61,462 bases of DNA from Terribacillus aidingensis (GTDB lineage: Bacteria; Bacillota; Bacilli; Bacillales; Amphibacillaceae). The translations under genes and the position numbers were made by a program. The notes under the pieces were generated by a model. That model did no database searches, was not told the origin of the DNA, and worked only from the letters and a program-made list of their open reading frames with translations. Location of the stretch: contig NZ_OBEK01000004.1 in assembly GCF_900215625.1 (NCBI RefSeq), positions 1 to 61,462 on the forward strand, read 5' to 3'. Positions 17,714 through 26,808 of the stretch are shown here, in pieces (the stretch's first letter is position 1; every line of letters begins with the position of its first letter).

Positions 17714-18094
17714 TTAGAAAAGGAAGGGCTCAAATTCGCTATCAATAATGGTGTTATTGTATACAAAGCCAACTGTTCCACTACCCTGATAGATGCCAAC
17801 TTCATACTTGTCAGTTGCACCAAAAAGTATTAGATTGCCGTCAACTGCGGCATAGGAAGCTTCTTCGCTCATTTCTTCACGCGCACATGTTTTATTCATG
17901 CATTCCAAAATATTCTCTACCTTATCTTTATCTGTTATCGTTTGGAAAGCAGCCGATGCTCCTGTCCGGTACACTTCTATCCGTTCAATCTTATCTTCTA
18001 TAAGTGCCTCTTGCTGAAATGTATTGAACATCCATACGCCGACACCAACAATGAGAAGCAAAACAATTACAACATTTATTATTTGAGTCCGCAA
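17714..18094 (-). CDS. small membrane-anchored protein, unknown function
   Basis: A 126-aa protein with one N-terminal membrane helix (VVIVLLLIVGVGVWMF) and an acidic extracytoplasmic part with two cysteines spaced C-N4-C. I do not recognise the family. The start is decided by the ribosome site: AGAGGTGA sits properly before a TTG at 18094, while the upstream in-frame ATG at 18121 has none. Both readings keep the same topology. It is divergent from the universal stress protein gene. Confidence 0.6.
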   Translation of the reverse strand: MRTQIINVVIVLLLIVGVGVWMFNTFQQEALIEDKIERIEVYRTGASAAFQTITDKDKVENILECMNKTCAREEMSEEASYAAVDGNLILFGATDKYEVGIYQGSGTVGFVYNNTIIDSEFEPFLF

Positions 18095-18207
18095 AAAATC
18101 ACCTCTGCTAATTTTCTCCATTATCGCATACTTTTACAAATAGGAATGTCATGTTATTGTTAATTCAAATCTATGTATTTCGTGTTCCGAAATAGTAGTG
18201 CTTGCTT

Positions 18208-18233
18208 GTTTGTTTCAGCTTTGTAAAGGGAAA
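18208..18233 (+). promoter_or_regulatory. possible sigma-B promoter of the usp gene
   Basis: GTTTGT (18208-18213), 14-bp spacer, GGGAAA (18228-18233), compared with the sigma-B consensus GTTTAA-N13/14-GGGWAW. Placement 32 nt before the usp start fits a general-stress gene. Confidence 0.4.
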
Positions 18234-18265
18234 TAGATACTATCATAGTTGGAGGAGGCGTCTTT

Positions 18266-18688
18266 ATGTATGAGAAAATCCTATTGGCTGTTGATGGCTC
18301 AGAGCACTCGCTTCGAGCAACGGAGGAAGTAATAAAAATCTGCCAAGGCAGCACGCATCCAGTGCAGCTGGAGGTCATTAATGCGCTGCAGGAAGTGCGC
18401 AACAGTGAGATTGTGCTGCAGCAGGTGAAGGCAGATGATGTGTATCGGGACGGAGAAGTTCGTATTCAGCATAATGAAGAGAAGCTGCGCAACGCAAATA
18501 TTCCTTACACGCGGACAATCGAACGAGGAGAAGCTGGCAAGATGATAGCAGAAAAAGCGAATAACGGCTTATTCGATCTTGTAGTAATTGGAACGCGAGG
18601 TTTAAACGGATTTCAAAAACTGGTTGTAGGGAGTGTAAGTACAGAAGTTATAAAAAGAGCAAAATGCCCAGTACTGGTCGTAAAATAG
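18266..18688 (+). CDS. universal stress protein (UspA family)
   Basis: A 140-aa protein with MYEKILLAVDGSEHSLRA at the N-terminus and the ATP-binding block VIGTRGLNGFQKLVVGSVS at residues about 110-130, ending in KCPVLVVK. This is the ATP-binding Usp type. It has a strong GGAGGAGG ribosome site. A sigma-B-like promoter lies upstream. Confidence 0.92.
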   Translation: MYEKILLAVDGSEHSLRATEEVIKICQGSTHPVQLEVINALQEVRNSEIVLQQVKADDVYRDGEVRIQHNEEKLRNANIPYTRTIERGEAGKMIAEKANNGLFDLVVIGTRGLNGFQKLVVGSVSTEVIKRAKCPVLVVK

Positions 18689-18736
18689 TAAGCGCTGCCA
18701 ACTGGAGAAAAAAGCAATACACCTGGGAGCATGCAT

Positions 18737-20179
18737 GTGAGTAAATTACAATCTAAATGGTTAGTTGTTATTGCGGTCCTTTTTGGGACATTCACTGTCA
18801 TTTTAAATAATAGTATGCTGAATCCGGCTTTGCCATCGCTGATTTCAACGTTTAATGCCAATGCAGTCAGTGTTGGGTGGATTTTGACCATTTTTATGGT
18901 GGCGATGGGTATGACAATGCCGGTGACAGGGTATCTTGGAGATAGGTTTGGGAAGAAAAGCATTTACTTGCTGGGCCTTGCGATCTTTCTGTCAGGGTCC
19001 ATTTTTGGTATTTTTTCAGGCAGTCTGCCGTTCGTGATTGCAGCACGATTTGTTCAAGGCATCGGCGGCGGATTAATGATGCCTATTTCCATGGCACTTA
19101 TATTTCAAGCATTTCCAAAGCAGGAACGAGGTCTTGCAGTCGGCATTTACGGTGTAGCAGCAATGGTCGCCCCGGCAATTGGTCCAACGGTTGGCGGGAT
19201 ATTGATTACGTATTTGCCTTGGCCTTTTCTATTCGCTTTCAATTTGCCATTCGGTCTGCTTGGATTGCTTCTGGCCAGTCGATATCTGAAATCGACGAAT
19301 GCTAATCCAGAACGTCGCTTTGATAAAGGCGGCTTCGTATTTGTAACACTCGGGATCGGTTTAATTTTATATGCGCTTGGCCGCGGACAGACACTGAATA
19401 TTCTTGTGTCGCCAGCCAATTTAGTATTGATTGCTATTGGTGTGATAGCTGTGGTTGTTTTCGTGTTTTATGAACGCAGAAAAGAACAGCCATTATTAGA
19501 GTTATCTGTATTTCGTAATGCGAACTACGCTGTTTCGATTGCAGTAACCACAACAGCTTCTATCGGTCTATTCTCTGGTATTTTCCTGCTGCCATTATTG
19601 ATCCAAAATGTTTACGGACTGAGTGAAATCCAAACAGGGCTGTTATTTCTGCCAGCAGCTTTACTGAGTGGAGCGATGATGTCCTTAGGCGGAAGACTAT
19701 TAGATAAGAAAGGCCCAAGGTGGGTTGTGCCGCCAGGTTTGCTGATTTTAGCTGTATCTACTTTCCTGATCGGGAATCTCAGCTTATCTGCACCTTTCTG
19801 GCTCATCTTAGTGATTAATATGGTCAGAGGAGCAGGCCTGGGTCTCAGCAACATGCCTGCAACCACTGCTGGCATGAATGACATACCAGAGCATCTTGTC
19901 TCCCAAGGCTCGGCAATGAACAATGTGCTGCGCCAAATATCGTCCGCATTTGGGATTGTCTTTTTCAGTATCTATTATGAAGTACGCCGGGCAAATTTAA
20001 CGGCAGCTGGAGAAGCGGCACAGCAGGCCAGCTTACAGACAATCAACGAAGCTTTTGTTATATCAAGTATTTTAATGATCCTAATGGTGCCAATTTCATT
20101 GATTATGCGAAATAGCACAAAAGAAAAACAACAAGCAAAAGGAGTTTCTAATGACGAAAATAAAAGCAATGGTATTTGA
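18737..20179 (+). CDS. MFS drug-efflux transporter, DHA2 (14-helix) type
   Basis: A 480-aa protein with about 14 membrane helices. Motif A is GYLGDRFGKKSIYLLG near residue 75 and the antiporter motif C region GIYGVAAMVAPAIGPTVGG is near residue 140; both fit EmrB/QacA proteins. An ATG at 18731 sits one nucleotide after GGGAG, so GTG 18737 (7-nt spacing) is the more likely start. The next gene begins inside its 3' end. Substrate unknown. Confidence 0.88.
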   Translation: MSKLQSKWLVVIAVLFGTFTVILNNSMLNPALPSLISTFNANAVSVGWILTIFMVAMGMTMPVTGYLGDRFGKKSIYLLGLAIFLSGSIFGIFSGSLPFVIAARFVQGIGGGLMMPISMALIFQAFPKQERGLAVGIYGVAAMVAPAIGPTVGGILITYLPWPFLFAFNLPFGLLGLLLASRYLKSTNANPERRFDKGGFVFVTLGIGLILYALGRGQTLNILVSPANLVLIAIGVIAVVVFVFYERRKEQPLLELSVFRNANYAVSIAVTTTASIGLFSGIFLLPLLIQNVYGLSEIQTGLLFLPAALLSGAMMSLGGRLLDKKGPRWVVPPGLLILAVSTFLIGNLSLSAPFWLILVINMVRGAGLGLSNMPATTAGMNDIPEHLVSQGSAMNNVLRQISSAFGIVFFSIYYEVRRANLTAAGEAAQQASLQTINEAFVISSILMILMVPISLIMRNSTKEKQQAKGVSNDENKSNGI

Positions 20180-20813
20180 TGTATATGGCACGCTGTTTGA
20201 TGTGCATACTGTCCAGGATGCATGTGAACAACATTTCCCTGAAAAAGGACAGTCTATTTCCTCAGTTTGGCGGTCAAAACAGCTTGAATACGCTTTTTTG
20301 AGACAGCTGATGGGACAGTATGAACCGTTCACACAAGTGACAAAGGACGCCCTGCATTATAGCTTAGAAAAACATGCATGCAGGTATTCTGATGAAATTA
20401 TTCAAGACTTGATGCAAGCATACAATCAGCTGCAGCCTTACGAAGAGACAAAACAAGTGCTGCATCATTTTCAAAATCGAAAGCTGGCAGTGTTCTCCAA
20501 CGGTCCGCACACCATGCTGGAGCCGCTGCTGCAGCATGCCGGTCTTGCAGAATATTTTGATGCTGTCGTGAGTGTGGATGAAATTAAGGAGTACAAGCCT
20601 ACCACCGCAGCGTATGCGTATGTTTTAAAACAGCTAGGAGTAAAGCGGAATGAGGTACTATTCTTATCCTCCAATGGCTGGGATATTAACGGGGCCGCCA
20701 ATTTCGGTTTTCACACGGCGTGGATCAATCGAAACAATTTACCAGCAGACAAGCTTGGGCAAGAATTGGATAAGATCTATCATGATTTGAATGGTCTTAA
20801 GGGAGATTGGTGA
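20151..20813 (+). CDS. type II haloacid dehalogenase-like HAD hydrolase
   Basis: A 220-aa HAD protein resembling L-2-haloacid dehalogenases. The nucleophile Asp is in VFDVYGTLFDV, the Ser/Asn motif in LAVFSNGPH, the Lys in EYKPTTAAYAYV, and the SSNGWDINGA block replaces the acidic motif as in L-DEX type enzymes. It overlaps the MFS gene by 29 nt, with AAAGGAG inside the latter, so the two are co-translated. The real substrate is uncertain. Confidence 0.87.
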   Translation: MTKIKAMVFDVYGTLFDVHTVQDACEQHFPEKGQSISSVWRSKQLEYAFLRQLMGQYEPFTQVTKDALHYSLEKHACRYSDEIIQDLMQAYNQLQPYEETKQVLHHFQNRKLAVFSNGPHTMLEPLLQHAGLAEYFDAVVSVDEIKEYKPTTAAYAYVLKQLGVKRNEVLFLSSNGWDINGAANFGFHTAWINRNNLPADKLGQELDKIYHDLNGLKGDW

Positions 20814-20856
20814 AAATCTATTTTACTTTATTTTCCATAGCAAATGAACGGCAATT

Positions 20857-20895
20857 AAAAAGTGACCAAATCTTATAAGATTCGGTCACTTTTTG
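20857..20895. terminator. terminator between convergent HAD and siderophore-receptor genes
   Basis: Stem AAAAAGTGACCAAATC/GATTCGGTCACTTTTT with a 6-nt loop and flanking A and T runs, usable from both sides. Confidence 0.85.
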
Positions 20896-20915
20896 TATGT
20901 CCTGGCATCTTTGCG

Positions 20916-21830
20916 TTATTTTAAAAATTCTTCTTCAAAGAAATTCAGCTGATAATCCAGTGTTAATGGATCATTGAACATAAATGCATATGCATCTGCT
21001 TTTAATACATTGCCTTCTTTTACAGCTGGTATTTTTTTAAACAGCTCTGACTCCTGATACGAATTATCTTGGTCATTGTACTGGCTGATAAGAAGGTAAT
21101 CGCCGACATAATCAGCTAGAACTTCCTCTGAAATCATTTTGTAGCCTTCTTGTTCCGTCACATCTTTTACCTTGTCTGGCATGCCAAATCCCATAGCTTG
21201 ATAAAGTACTTCTGTTCCGCGTCCCCAGCTGTCACCGAGTATGCCGATTCCTTTTTCATAATTCTCCATAACGGTTACAGTTGTGTCTTCACCAATTTTA
21301 GCTTTAATTTCTTCTCCAGCATCTTCGGCGCGTGTCTTGAAATCATCTACCCACTTTTGGGCTTCTTCTTCTTTGTTCAGCAATTTTCCGATTTCTACAT
21401 GCTGTTCCAAGTAATCCAGTTTATTGTATGTGTATGTCACAGTTGGTGCAATTTCCTTGAACTTGTCCAGGTTTTTCGTCGTGTTGGCACCGATAATGAG
21501 GTCCGGCTTAAGCTCTAGGATTTTTTCTACATCATCTTCTGTAACTGTTTCTGCATCTTCTAGTTTTTCCGCCAATACAGGGCTCTTCTTCGCCCAATCG
21601 TCCACACCAACTACATCAACACCCAATGCTTCTACGTTACCGGCATAGGAGCCAAGAACAACAACACGTTCTGGATCGGCTGGCACTTCGACGGCACCGT
21701 TTTCAGATTCATATGTAACTGTTTCGTTTGTCTTTTTCTCACTTCCAGATGCACTGGAATCGTCTGAAGAGCCACATGCGCTTACAATGAGTAAAAGAAG
21801 ACCGATTAAAGCAAATCCCACCTTTTTCAT
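20916..21830 (-). CDS. iron-siderophore ABC transporter substrate-binding lipoprotein
   Basis: A 304-aa lipoprotein with a hydrophobic signal and lipobox VSAC followed by a Ser-rich linker. The body is a class III binding-protein fold with PERVVVLGSYAGNVEALGV and KPDLIIGANTT, as in FhuD/FeuA-type receptors. No permease or ATPase genes are adjacent, so it must share a transporter encoded elsewhere. A perfect Fur box lies about 30 nt upstream of the start, giving iron repression. Confidence 0.9.
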   Translation of the reverse strand: MKKVGFALIGLLLLIVSACGSSDDSSASGSEKKTNETVTYESENGAVEVPADPERVVVLGSYAGNVEALGVDVVGVDDWAKKSPVLAEKLEDAETVTEDDVEKILELKPDLIIGANTTKNLDKFKEIAPTVTYTYNKLDYLEQHVEIGKLLNKEEEAQKWVDDFKTRAEDAGEEIKAKIGEDTTVTVMENYEKGIGILGDSWGRGTEVLYQAMGFGMPDKVKDVTEQEGYKMISEEVLADYVGDYLLISQYNDQDNSYQESELFKKIPAVKEGNVLKADAYAFMFNDPLTLDYQLNFFEEEFLK

Positions 21831-21860
21831 GTTCCTTACCCGCTTTCTTCTTGATATTAA

Positions 21861-21877
21861 TTGATAATGATTATCAA
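21861..21877. promoter_or_regulatory. Fur box upstream of the siderophore receptor
   Basis: TTGATAATGATTATCAA is a perfect 7-1-7 type inverted repeat (TGATAAT-G-ATTATCA) with an extra flanking pair. Its position 5' of an iron-uptake gene supports Fur control. Confidence 0.88.
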
Positions 21878-22025
21878 TTTCATGTGACTAAAGCATACGA
21901 ATAAACATAGGAAAAGTCAATACAAATAGTTAGTATTTAGATATAACTTTAAGCAAACCCAATATATAAGTCATGCTGTTAACCCTTAAGAGAAAGGACT
22001 AAATCCCTGTTTTTAAATATCTGTT

Positions 22026-22039
22026 TGATAACGCTTACA
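22026..22039 (+). promoter_or_regulatory. cre site upstream of the arabinanase gene
   Basis: TGATAACGCTTACA matches the relaxed cre consensus TGWNANCGNTNWCA fully. It lies 57 nt before the start codon, suggesting CcpA control as is usual for arabinan-degrading enzymes. Confidence 0.65.
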
Positions 22040-22095
22040 AATTAACTTATAAATATAGTAAGTACTATTGAAAATTAACGTAAGGGGGTAATGAA

Positions 22096-23064
22096 ATGAT
22101 AAGCAGGGGAAAGACAATTGGAAAGACTATTGTATTATCTCTCATGCTAGTTCTGTTGTTTATTCCAAATGCATCAGCAAGTTTCTGGGATATTTCCGGG
22201 GATACAATGCTGCATGATCCTTCTATCACGAAAGAAGGGAATGTTTGGTGGGCATTTGGAACAGGAGAGGTAAATAAGAATGGTATCCGCGTACTTCGGT
22301 CAGAGGATGGGAAACAGTGGGGAGCAACACCAGTAATCTTCCCGCAGCCGCTAGCTTGGTGGAAGCAGTATGTGCCTAGCCATGAGAGTAACCAATGGGC
22401 ACCCGATGTGTCTTATTACAACGGAAGGTACTGGGTATTCTATTCGGTCTCTTCTTTTGGCTCCAATAATTCCTTAATTGGACTCACTTCTACCAAAAGT
22501 ATTCAATCCGGAGATTGGCGAGATGATGGGCTTGTAATAAAGTCAACCACATCTAATAACTACAACGCCATAGACGGTGATTTGGTTGTTGATAAAAATG
22601 GGGAACCATGGATGTCATTCGGCTCTTTTCGGAGTGGGATTAAGCTCACAAAACTGGATAGAAATACGATGAAACCAACCGGACAATTATACTCTATTGC
22701 AGCTCGACCTAATGTTTCTGACCATGCTATTGAAGCGCCGAATATTACGTATAAAGATGGCTATTATTATTTGTTCGTGTCCTTTGATCACTGTTGTCGT
22801 GGGGTGGATAGTGATTATAAGATAGCTGTAGGCAGATCAAAAGATATTACTGGACCATACGTAGACCGGAACGGAAAAAGAATGCTTGATGGGGGCGGTA
22901 CGATTCTGGATGCAGGGAATGAACGATGGGTAGGTCCGGGTCACCAGGATGTTTACAACAACAATCTAATTGTACGACATGCTTATGATGCAAAAAATAA
23001 CGGAGTTCCACGTCTCTTAATTAATGATTTGTATTGGGATTCAAGTGGTTGGCCCCGATATTGA
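22096..23064 (+). CDS. secreted endo-1,5-alpha-L-arabinanase (GH43)
   Basis: A 322-aa enzyme with a signal peptide (cleavage probably after ASA near residue 29) and a GH43 five-bladed propeller. Expected catalytic residues: Asp in MLHDPSI (base), Asp in NAIDGDLV (pKa modulator) and Glu in HAIEAPNI (acid). It resembles B. subtilis AbnA, which cuts arabinan outside the cell. No other arabinose genes are near. GGGGG ribosome site; cre site upstream. Confidence 0.92.
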   Translation: MISRGKTIGKTIVLSLMLVLLFIPNASASFWDISGDTMLHDPSITKEGNVWWAFGTGEVNKNGIRVLRSEDGKQWGATPVIFPQPLAWWKQYVPSHESNQWAPDVSYYNGRYWVFYSVSSFGSNNSLIGLTSTKSIQSGDWRDDGLVIKSTTSNNYNAIDGDLVVDKNGEPWMSFGSFRSGIKLTKLDRNTMKPTGQLYSIAARPNVSDHAIEAPNITYKDGYYYLFVSFDHCCRGVDSDYKIAVGRSKDITGPYVDRNGKRMLDGGGTILDAGNERWVGPGHQDVYNNNLIVRHAYDAKNNGVPRLLINDLYWDSSGWPRY

Positions 23065-23077
23065 GTAAAGGGAACGA

Positions 23078-23106
23078 AAGGCTGCAGAATGGATGCAGCC
23101 TTTTTT
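23078..23106 (+). terminator. terminator after the arabinanase gene
   Basis: Stem AAAGGCTGCA/TGCAGCCTTT with a 7-nt loop and six T. Confidence 0.85.
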
Positions 23107-23168
23107 GCGTGTGGTATTATAATGAGAGGAGAGTTAATAAATTCTTTAAGAAAGGGCAGGAAGGGCTT

Positions 23169-23939
23169 ATGCATTTGGACGCAGAAACAATACTGCTTGT
23201 TATTTTATTCGGTTTTCTTGCCGCATTTATTGATTCCGTTGTCGGAGGCGGGGGATTGATAACGATACCTGCATTACTGTTTGCGGGCTTGAATCCGGCA
23301 GCTGCTGTGGCGACCAATAAAGTGGCTGGAACGTTGGGGTCGCTGACTAGTACATATATGTTTTATCGCTCAGGCAATTTGGAATTGAAGTCAGTTATGA
23401 AGTTCTTTCCGTTCTCATTTATCGGATCGCTGTTCGGAGCCTGGACCGTACATATCATTGATCCGGCATTATTCAAGCCGCTCATGCTCGTTATGCTCGT
23501 TGCCGTTGCTATTTATACGATTAAAAAGAAGGAGTGGGGAAGTGTCTCTACTTTTGAGCGCTTGAAACCAAAAGGATTGCTTCTATTTGCTGCAGTCATT
23601 ACAGCAATCGGTTTTTATGATGGTTTCCTTGGACCAGGGACCGGCTCTTTCCTCATCTTTGCATTTCTGTTTATCGGCTATGATTTCTTGCAAGCAGCTG
23701 GTACTGCTAAACTATTAAATCTAGCAAGTAACGTTTCAGCACTTATTCTTTTTATTATTTTAGGACAAGTTCACTTTGCTATCGGTCTTATTATGGGGAT
23801 ATCAGGTGTGTTTGGCTCCATTGTCGGTTCCCGTTTTGCCATTAAAAATGGCAGCGGGTATGTACGTATGTTATTTATTGTCGTAACGACCGTTATGATT
23901 TTGAAGAATGTGTATGATTACATAAAGGACATGCTGTAA
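23169..23939 (+). CDS. TauE/SafE-family sulfite/anion exporter-like protein
   Basis: A 256-aa membrane protein with about eight helices. It has the duplicated TauE pattern: GFLAAFIDSVVGGGGLITIPALL near residue 15 and GFYDGFLGPGTGSFLIFAF near residue 150. The frame is open 45 codons upstream, overlapping the preceding terminator, so ATG 23169 with GGAAGGG is chosen. It is monocistronic, with terminators on both sides. Substrate unknown. Confidence 0.88.
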   Translation: MHLDAETILLVILFGFLAAFIDSVVGGGGLITIPALLFAGLNPAAAVATNKVAGTLGSLTSTYMFYRSGNLELKSVMKFFPFSFIGSLFGAWTVHIIDPALFKPLMLVMLVAVAIYTIKKKEWGSVSTFERLKPKGLLLFAAVITAIGFYDGFLGPGTGSFLIFAFLFIGYDFLQAAGTAKLLNLASNVSALILFIILGQVHFAIGLIMGISGVFGSIVGSRFAIKNGSGYVRMLFIVVTTVMILKNVYDYIKDML

Positions 23940-23963
23940 AAAAGGCCGCAGGGCCTTTTTTTA
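23938..23963 (+). terminator. terminator after the TauE-like gene
   Basis: Stem AAAAAAGGCC/GGCCTTTTTT with loop GCAG, starting in the stop codon. Confidence 0.85.
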
Positions 23964-24164
23964 TTGTGTGACAGAACCAGGCTGTGATCTAGTTGCTCAT
24001 CCAATGCTAGGACTAATAATTGTGGGTGGTGTTTTTTTCATAGATGGAAACGTTATACTATAATTATGTGAATTTCCCGGAGCGGCAGTAACAGCTATTT
24101 TTCATATATATAATGATATGAACGAGGGAAGCGTAACGGAGGTAAAGACTGTAGGAGGATAAAG

Positions 24165-24842
24165 ATGTTCGGGACACTATTCAACGTAGCAATGATTATC
24201 ATCGGCAGTACACTTGGTACTGTATTTAAAAAAGGATTAAAAGACAGATACCAAACAATTTTAATGCAGGCAATGGGTTTGGCGGCGCTAGCATTAGGTG
24301 TTAATGCGATTGTAGGACATCTGCCACTAAGCAACTATTCGGTTTTGTTTATCATTAGCCTTGCTATTGGAGCAATTGTAGGGGAGGAGCTGGACTTAGA
24401 TGCTCGTTTTAATAACCTAGTAAAGAAGTTTTCAAAATCCAACTTGGCAGAAGGCCTCTCCACAGCTATCCTGCTTTTCTGTATTGGAACGCTCTCCATA
24501 CTAGGTCCGGTAGAAGCAGCGCTGCACCAAGATTATTCGTATTTATTGGCAAATGCGATGCTCGATTTTGTCACATCACTTGTGCTGGCATCTACCTTCG
24601 GCTTTGGTATAGCGCTGTCCGCAGGCGTTGTATTTGTGTGGCAAGGCTCGATTTATCTGATGGCCAAAGCATTGGAAAGCACAGTGAATATCGATCTGCT
24701 GAATGAAGTGAGCATTGTCGGCGGCGTGCTGATTATGGCCTCAGGGCTGAGCATTCTCGGCATTAAGAAATTCAAAACCATGAACTTTCTGCCGGCCTTG
24801 CTTGTTCCGCCTGTGTTCTTTCTTATCTTGAAATTTATTTAG
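24165..24842 (+). CDS. DUF554-family membrane protein
   Basis: A 225-aa protein with about seven hydrophobic segments and the DUF554 pattern GTLFNVAMIIIGSTLG and SLAIGAIVGEELDLDAR, as in B. subtilis YdfK. It has a strong AGGAGG ribosome site. Function unknown. It is the last intact gene before a decayed stretch. Confidence 0.87.
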   Translation: MFGTLFNVAMIIIGSTLGTVFKKGLKDRYQTILMQAMGLAALALGVNAIVGHLPLSNYSVLFIISLAIGAIVGEELDLDARFNNLVKKFSKSNLAEGLSTAILLFCIGTLSILGPVEAALHQDYSYLLANAMLDFVTSLVLASTFGFGIALSAGVVFVWQGSIYLMAKALESTVNIDLLNEVSIVGGVLIMASGLSILGIKKFKTMNFLPALLVPPVFFLILKFI

Positions 24843-25028
24843 CCAAAAATGAAGCATTTATATGACGAACTAAAAAGATGTGGACATTATGAAGACTGGC
24901 CCGGACTTAAATGCGACTGTTGAAGGTGAGAAGTATGAGAAAAAATTAATAGATTATGTTTAATTCTGCTTCACGTACCTAATTTTCACACGATTCCATA
25001 ATGCATCTATATCAGAGACACTAAGGTT

Positions 25029-25172
25029 TTACCTGCTATGAGATGCGAAGTGCTTATCTTCCATAATAGCAAATGGCGCACCATTGTCCGCTTCAAAGTG
25101 CACATAGTTAGGGTCTTGGGTGGCCAAGTTCCAGTCATGTCCAAATGAAATGTGGTTGTATATCACTCTATA
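25029..25172 (-). pseudogene. 3' remnant of an unidentified protein gene
   Basis: The minus strand reads a protein-like C-terminus (HISFGHDWNLATQDPNY near 25130, then a stop at 25029) with no start or upstream coding sequence. I do not recognise the parent family. The intervening 24843-25028 shows no supported gene. Confidence 0.4.
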
Positions 25173-25208
25173 GCAGCATGTAGTTCTTAAACATTAACGA
25201 ACACCTCA

Positions 25209-25631
25209 AGAGGGAACGTTATTCGGTGTAGCAGACATTTATTATGGATTGATTACTATCATATTCTTTCTGTATGCACAATTTCCATATATTAGATTTG
25301 TTTACAATGAATATGAAGGACATGACCATAGTTTACGCAATGCATTGTTTCAATTCATTGTAAATGGATTTACGGTGTTTGTGTTCGCCTGTATAGTCGG
25401 AGTTCTTTCCACTATCGGATTTATGCTGTTTGCGCTGCCGGGTATGATCCTTCTGGCGTTGGTTTTTCCTGTGGCCTATATTAGCATTTTCGAAAGCAAA
25501 TCTATCTGAAAGCATACCGGGAAGGCGTACGAATTGGTAAAAAACACTTTTTCAAAATCCTGCTGCTTTTATTTGTTGGAGGGCTATTGGAGATGATAAT
25601 TGGATTAATAATAACCTATTCCCTAATGTGA
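25209..25631 (+). pseudogene. broken multi-helix membrane protein gene
   Basis: One frame (to 25509) encodes several hydrophobic helices, among them GFTVFVFACIVGVLS and LFALPGMILLALVFPV. A frame shift near 25505 then continues the same kind of sequence (KAYREGVRIGKKHFFKILLL) to a stop at 25631. No start codon with a ribosome site is visible upstream. The pattern resembles DUF975/YIP1-like bacterial membrane proteins, but the family call is weak. Confidence 0.5.
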
Positions 25632-25639
25632 CACAGTCT

Positions 25640-26018
25640 TATGCAGCCCAAGCCAGAGTAGATATCGTGATTGGTCCCAATCGGAGATCAGATTATTTCG
25701 GAAGAACTGAAAAGCGGTAAAGAAAAAAAAGAATTAAAAGAACTGCTGCAATACAAAATGAACGAATCGATTCGCCAGCGTATCATTGAATAAACAAAAC
25801 GGGCGATTATTCAGAATGAATGAGAACTGAAAGACGCCGAATTACGAATGGATGACAATCGCTTCTATGTCCGAGCTTCGAATGAATTTGAAGCTACTGC
25901 TTTCAAATCATTCTTCAGAGGATTAAAAGAAAATATCTTTCAAATTGGCGGAGGACCAAAAATTGATTACCTAGAGACGATTTGGGGAGATAATCCACGT
26001 GTAATCGCTCTTCAATAG
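25640..26018 (+). pseudogene. decayed coding remnant, unknown family
   Basis: Blocks of protein-like sequence in shifting frames, interrupted by stops: SEELKSGKEKKELKELLQ near 25700 and RASNEFEATAFKSFFRGL near 25880, ending at a stop near 26018. No start is visible. It looks like one gene that lost its frame several times. Confidence 0.4.
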
Positions 26019-26065
26019 GAGGCAATACATATGAGAAATAATAATAGGACGAAAAAAGAAAGAAA

Positions 26066-26269
26066 ATGGAGACGCTTTTACTGGTGGTGTTAGTCTTCAT
26101 TTATGCCATCTATACACCGGTCTCCCTCGTAGAATCGATAAACGGAGATACTTTCTCGCTTATCCCAGCAATCGCGCCAGCCATCATCATGCCATTTGTG
26201 AGATCTAACCATCTAAAACGCATACAGCGGAAGAAAAACAAAACGCCTTTTAAGAGAATAGACAGTTGA
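26066..26269 (+). CDS. small membrane protein, possibly frameshifted
   Basis: A 67-aa product with one clear N-terminal helix (TLLLVVLVFIYAIYTPV), a second hydrophobic stretch and a very basic C-terminus. A good ribosome site (AGGAGG at about 26017-26022) instead serves an ATG at 26031 in another frame that runs only 20 codons. A one-base shift in the A-rich stretch would fuse the two. It may therefore be a broken gene. Confidence 0.4.
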   Translation: METLLLVVLVFIYAIYTPVSLVESINGDTFSLIPAIAPAIIMPFVRSNHLKRIQRKKNKTPFKRIDS

Positions 26270-26350
26270 AGCAAGTGATCACACTGCCATCTTTTTTGGC
26301 GTTTTTCTTTTGTATGTATATGAAATAAGACTTTAAGGAGGTACAGACTA

Positions 26351-26786
26351 TGAAAATGTTTAACCGTATAGCTATTCTGCAGTTGTTATAGTATTAACAA
26401 TCTTTCCTTTAATCACACCAACTGTTTCTGCTGTAGAAGTCTGGGAAGGAAAAGCATGGGATGGCGCTCAGAAGGAAAATGCACGAACGGCAATGGAACT
26501 TCAGGAAATGGAACGTTAGGATACAGTAGCGGATGGTGGCTCCACATTAATGAGTGCCGGCGCAGGTATCGCGGCCATACCTATTCCAGGTGCTCAAGCT
26601 GTAGGTGGAGCTGTAGCGGTTATTGGCGGAGTTGCTTGGGCAGGAGGTAAATTGACTAAATTATATGCAGATAACTGGAAAGGCGGCGTTTGGAAGACAA
26701 CGAAAAGTCTAGCCAAAAAAACAGGTAAAAAGATCTCTGATGGATTTAGTAAGTTTACTGGAAAAGTTAAAGGTTTGTTCAGTTAA
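26351..26786 (+). pseudogene. broken gene for a secreted glycine-zipper protein
   Basis: It starts with a ribosome site and ATG at 26351. A first shift near 26388 is needed to continue a signal peptide (IFPLITPTVSA), then VEVWEGKAWDGAQKE. A second shift near 26518 leads to the 78-codon end of the gene, with glycine-zipper repeats (AQAVGGAVAVIGGVAWAGG) and a Lys-rich tail. The reconstructed product looks like a small secreted membrane-active peptide or bacteriocin-like protein. Only the last part (ATG 26550 onward) is open. Confidence 0.5.
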
Positions 26787-26808
26787 ATTTCATTGAGGAG
26801 TAATAAAC

